A stretch of DNA of 64,000 nt from JAXMBN01 sp046349875 (GTDB lineage: Bacteria; Planctomycetota; Planctomycetia; Pirellulales; Pirellulaceae): positions 15,239-79,238 of the forward strand of contig JAXMBN010000027.1 in the NCBI GenBank assembly GCA_046349875.1. The letters run 5' to 3'. The notes beneath the pieces were generated by a model. The model saw only the letters and a list, made by a program, of their open reading frames with translations, was not told the DNA's origin and ran no database searches. Shown here in pieces: positions 63,301 through 64,000 of the stretch (positions are counted from its first letter, which is position 1; the number at the start of each line of letters is the position of its first letter). Made by a program: the position numbers and the translations under genes.

Positions 63301-64000
63301 CTCGATTTCGAAACACAGCGAGAGTATATCGTTCGAGTTCGCGCGGTGGATACCTCTGGCAAGGAAGGTTTCGCTGACTTCACGATCACGGTGACCAACG
63401 TGAATGAAAATGCGTCAGCGGCGATTCAGTTGACCAACGATATCGTCGATGAGGGTGACGTGCGCGAGGTTGGGTTTCTTTTCATTCCCGACAGCAACGA
63501 TCCAACGTGGAGTTACTCGTTGAGCAGTGGGCCCGGCGATTACGATAATCTAGTGCTTAGCATCGCCGGAGATCTCCTCAAGATTGATGAAGTCGTCGAC
63601 TACGAGGTGCGTGACTCTTACAGCGTTCACGTCACGGCAACCAATTCGATAGGCGAGGTTCGCACTGCTTCTCTGACGATCGATATTCGCCCTGTCGATG
63701 AGTTTTTTCCGCAATGGATCGAGATGAATTACTTGCCACCAGGCAGCATTGTTGAAAATACACCGGTGGGAACTCCTGTCATCGAACTTCGAGTGGAAGA
63801 TCGGGATCGTGGCGAGCATTATCAGTTCCAAGGCGTCGTGGGTTTTAGCAATGTCGATGGAACGAGCACGCAGTACTTGGAAATTGTCGGCAATCATGTG
63901 GTTGTGGCTAATCCAATAAACTATGAGAACATCATCCCATTCTCTGGGTACTACTCCATCACTGCCATTTCCTCAACAGGAGCGAGTGTGTTTACGCATG
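60373..64000 (+). CDS. Giant cell-surface protein: ELWxTDGT repeats and cadherin-like domains (3' end outside window)
   Basis: Open for 1209 codons to the window edge. The N-terminus MKSIRNARKLSVEKLDRRRL-LAS is the planctomycete sorting-type start (LExLDRRxLLAS). Residues about 60-690 contain about eleven degenerate repeats around [LW]W.[ST]DGT..GT: ELWRTDGTQAGT, ELWVTDGTSEGT, LLLTDGTAAGT, QWWRTDGTEAGT, VFVSDGTVEGT, VWVSDGTEEGT, probably a beta-propeller-like array. From about residue 815 cadherin-like repeats follow, each with A-G-x-x-V-G or I-G-T start, DYE(S/T) and a terminal V-x-(N/D)-V: FVREDASAGSLVGKLKLAWL, FVSENVSIGTAIGTLSSLPT, GSIVENTPVGTPVIELRVED. Predicted exported and adhesive; calcium binding is likely. 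It was missed by simple ORF listing because it has no stop in the window. Confidence 0.9.
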   Translation, partial: MKSIRNARKLSVEKLDRRRLLASDLTLIKDINTEPDYFPILDSVRDPIVLGTLAFFTQKSTDTGLELWRTDGTQAGTFLLKDIAEGPADSNPYGLMRLGDQVFFSATSLEFGTELWVTDGTSEGTRIFADLYAAENSSYPNPLEVIGSELFVSAYTTTGGRLLKTDGINYSFVEAIDSAFQPLSASVNNRLLMNRFSAFDSGIYSVDATTDVLEKISVGYVSQFSDPIGQKRLLGTSEGLLLTDGTAAGTTTVSLPLSGYLGIEGIVQGHWLVSSVGYQSSQLWSVTLDGTSELLIEVTGSPFGFEQIHATSELNGHVVVATQSHGTYTSDGTAAGTAMLSQIPSTVMLDPAINGLVVVDGYYYLRGFSAGQWSIWRIQSDTFASNQVGSGFNSSTLPRLSTADGVIYWNANEATLFRSTDGVASEVYLDWRRITGLASFGNQLLFNGIDEAGAAIRGADVQNLITLSDLVPMPTKSGLEGGNVATMGNLTFFQPNVGYGSQWWRTDGTEAGTFMLIDTFSNEVLQQSGGTTKAFGVLNNQRDVFVSDGTVEGTYQFALPGSDIAFWITAIGDSFVAGGRYGVWVSDGTEEGTIYTTLNASPDENISPSPAIVAGGKAYFTTSGSYVLNGRYEYVWSTDGTLTGTSVVSEGVNKRWWQAASDGSSIIFADGSSDLWRSDDGMATVRLIARRQPNDSSIRKVGIAGGVAYFSRYQGLEQAQVFRASGNPDHPTLVATVSSNEWLIPMAGKMYISSIENGLPNVYSDNSADGSLLLDTSLSQFTLSGWRFAAGSSYVLGPAYFPDYGSEPGRVERDVEVYVDNRFVREDASAGSLVGKLKLAWLSDPITPTTFAFASGAGDGDNDLFSIDASGNLLVNGMLDYESSPVATLRIQASNAQGVFESQVLVFLEDVRDSVEEIKLSNSFVSENVSIGTAIGTLSSLPTVPGVVTYEVVAVDGLTTDMAFAMVGNELQTSQVLDFETQREYIVRVRAVDTSGKEGFADFTITVTNVNENASAAIQLTNDIVDEGDVREVGFLFIPDSNDPTWSYSLSSGPGDYDNLVLSIAGDLLKIDEVVDYEVRDSYSVHVTATNSIGEVRTASLTIDIRPVDEFFPQWIEMNYLPPGSIVENTPVGTPVIELRVEDRDRGEHYQFQGVVGFSNVDGTSTQYLEIVGNHVVVANPINYENIIPFSGYYSITAISSTGASVFTH

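Overview
The window looks like a chromosome segment of a planctomycete, probably a Pirellula/Rhodopirellula relative of moderate GC. The pointers are two operons pairing a cytochrome-c/DUF1592-type protein with a DUF1552 protein, a neutral ceramidase-like exported protein, a sulfatase next to a sialate O-acetylesterase-like enzyme, a giant surface protein whose N-terminus ends in LDRRRLLAS, and planctomycete-style Rhs/YD-repeat sequences. This assignment rests on recalled family distribution; there is no rRNA in the window.

Layout. 1-9.9 kb: the 3' part of a type II secretion operon (F-G-H-I-J-K-L-M/C order), with a very glycine-rich GspK and an unusual fused last subunit, closed by a strong terminator. 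10-14 kb: DUF1592/DUF1552 operon A (minus strand). 14-16.9 kb: LysR regulator, NadR and PnuC (NAD salvage), all frameshifted. 17-24.6 kb: two small unknowns, a glycine-rich RRM protein, a SET-domain protein, a Dabb protein, a dicarboxylate symporter, an NHL-type propeller and an RNase II/R-family exonuclease. 24.86 kb: tRNA with CAT anticodon. 25-33.8 kb: an accessory region with four partial direct copies of one Rhs core, each followed by a different tail, bounded by a 20-bp near-perfect direct repeat. 33.9-36.6 kb: HNH endonuclease with a small partner, a lactate/malate dehydrogenase-fold protein and an alpha/beta hydrolase. 36.6-41.7 kb: a minus-strand run of ArsR, Fur, DrsE-like, PAS-GGDEF-EAL, TusA and DsrE genes. 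41.8-51 kb: esterase, ceramidase-like protein, membrane proteins and DUF1592/DUF1552 operon B. 51-55.4 kb: sialate O-acetylesterase-like protein and sulfatase. 55.4-60 kb: a REP-associated tyrosine transposase (RAYT) flanked by three clusters of GGGGWCWGWCCCC-like palindromes, one of them a 22-unit tandem array. 60.4 kb to the end: a large cadherin-like surface protein that runs off the window.

Sequence quality matters here. Many conserved genes (gspF, gspJ, DUF1592 copy A, lysR, nadR, pnuC, dctA, the RNB exonuclease, fur) are continuous at the protein level only if reading frames are switched at single-base indels, often at homopolymers. The tRNA also lacks one base in its G-run. Neighbouring genes are clean. 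I therefore read most breaks outside the Rhs region as probable sequence errors in low-quality stretches rather than true pseudogenes. Inside the Rhs region real decay and errors cannot be separated from sequence alone.

Most interesting points: the Rhs core/tail cassette array beside a tRNA; the RAYT with palindromic repeats; the translationally coupled GGDEF-EAL/TusA/DsrE operon headed by a DrsE-like gene; and the PilO/GspM-cadherin-PilP/GspC fusion in the secretion operon.
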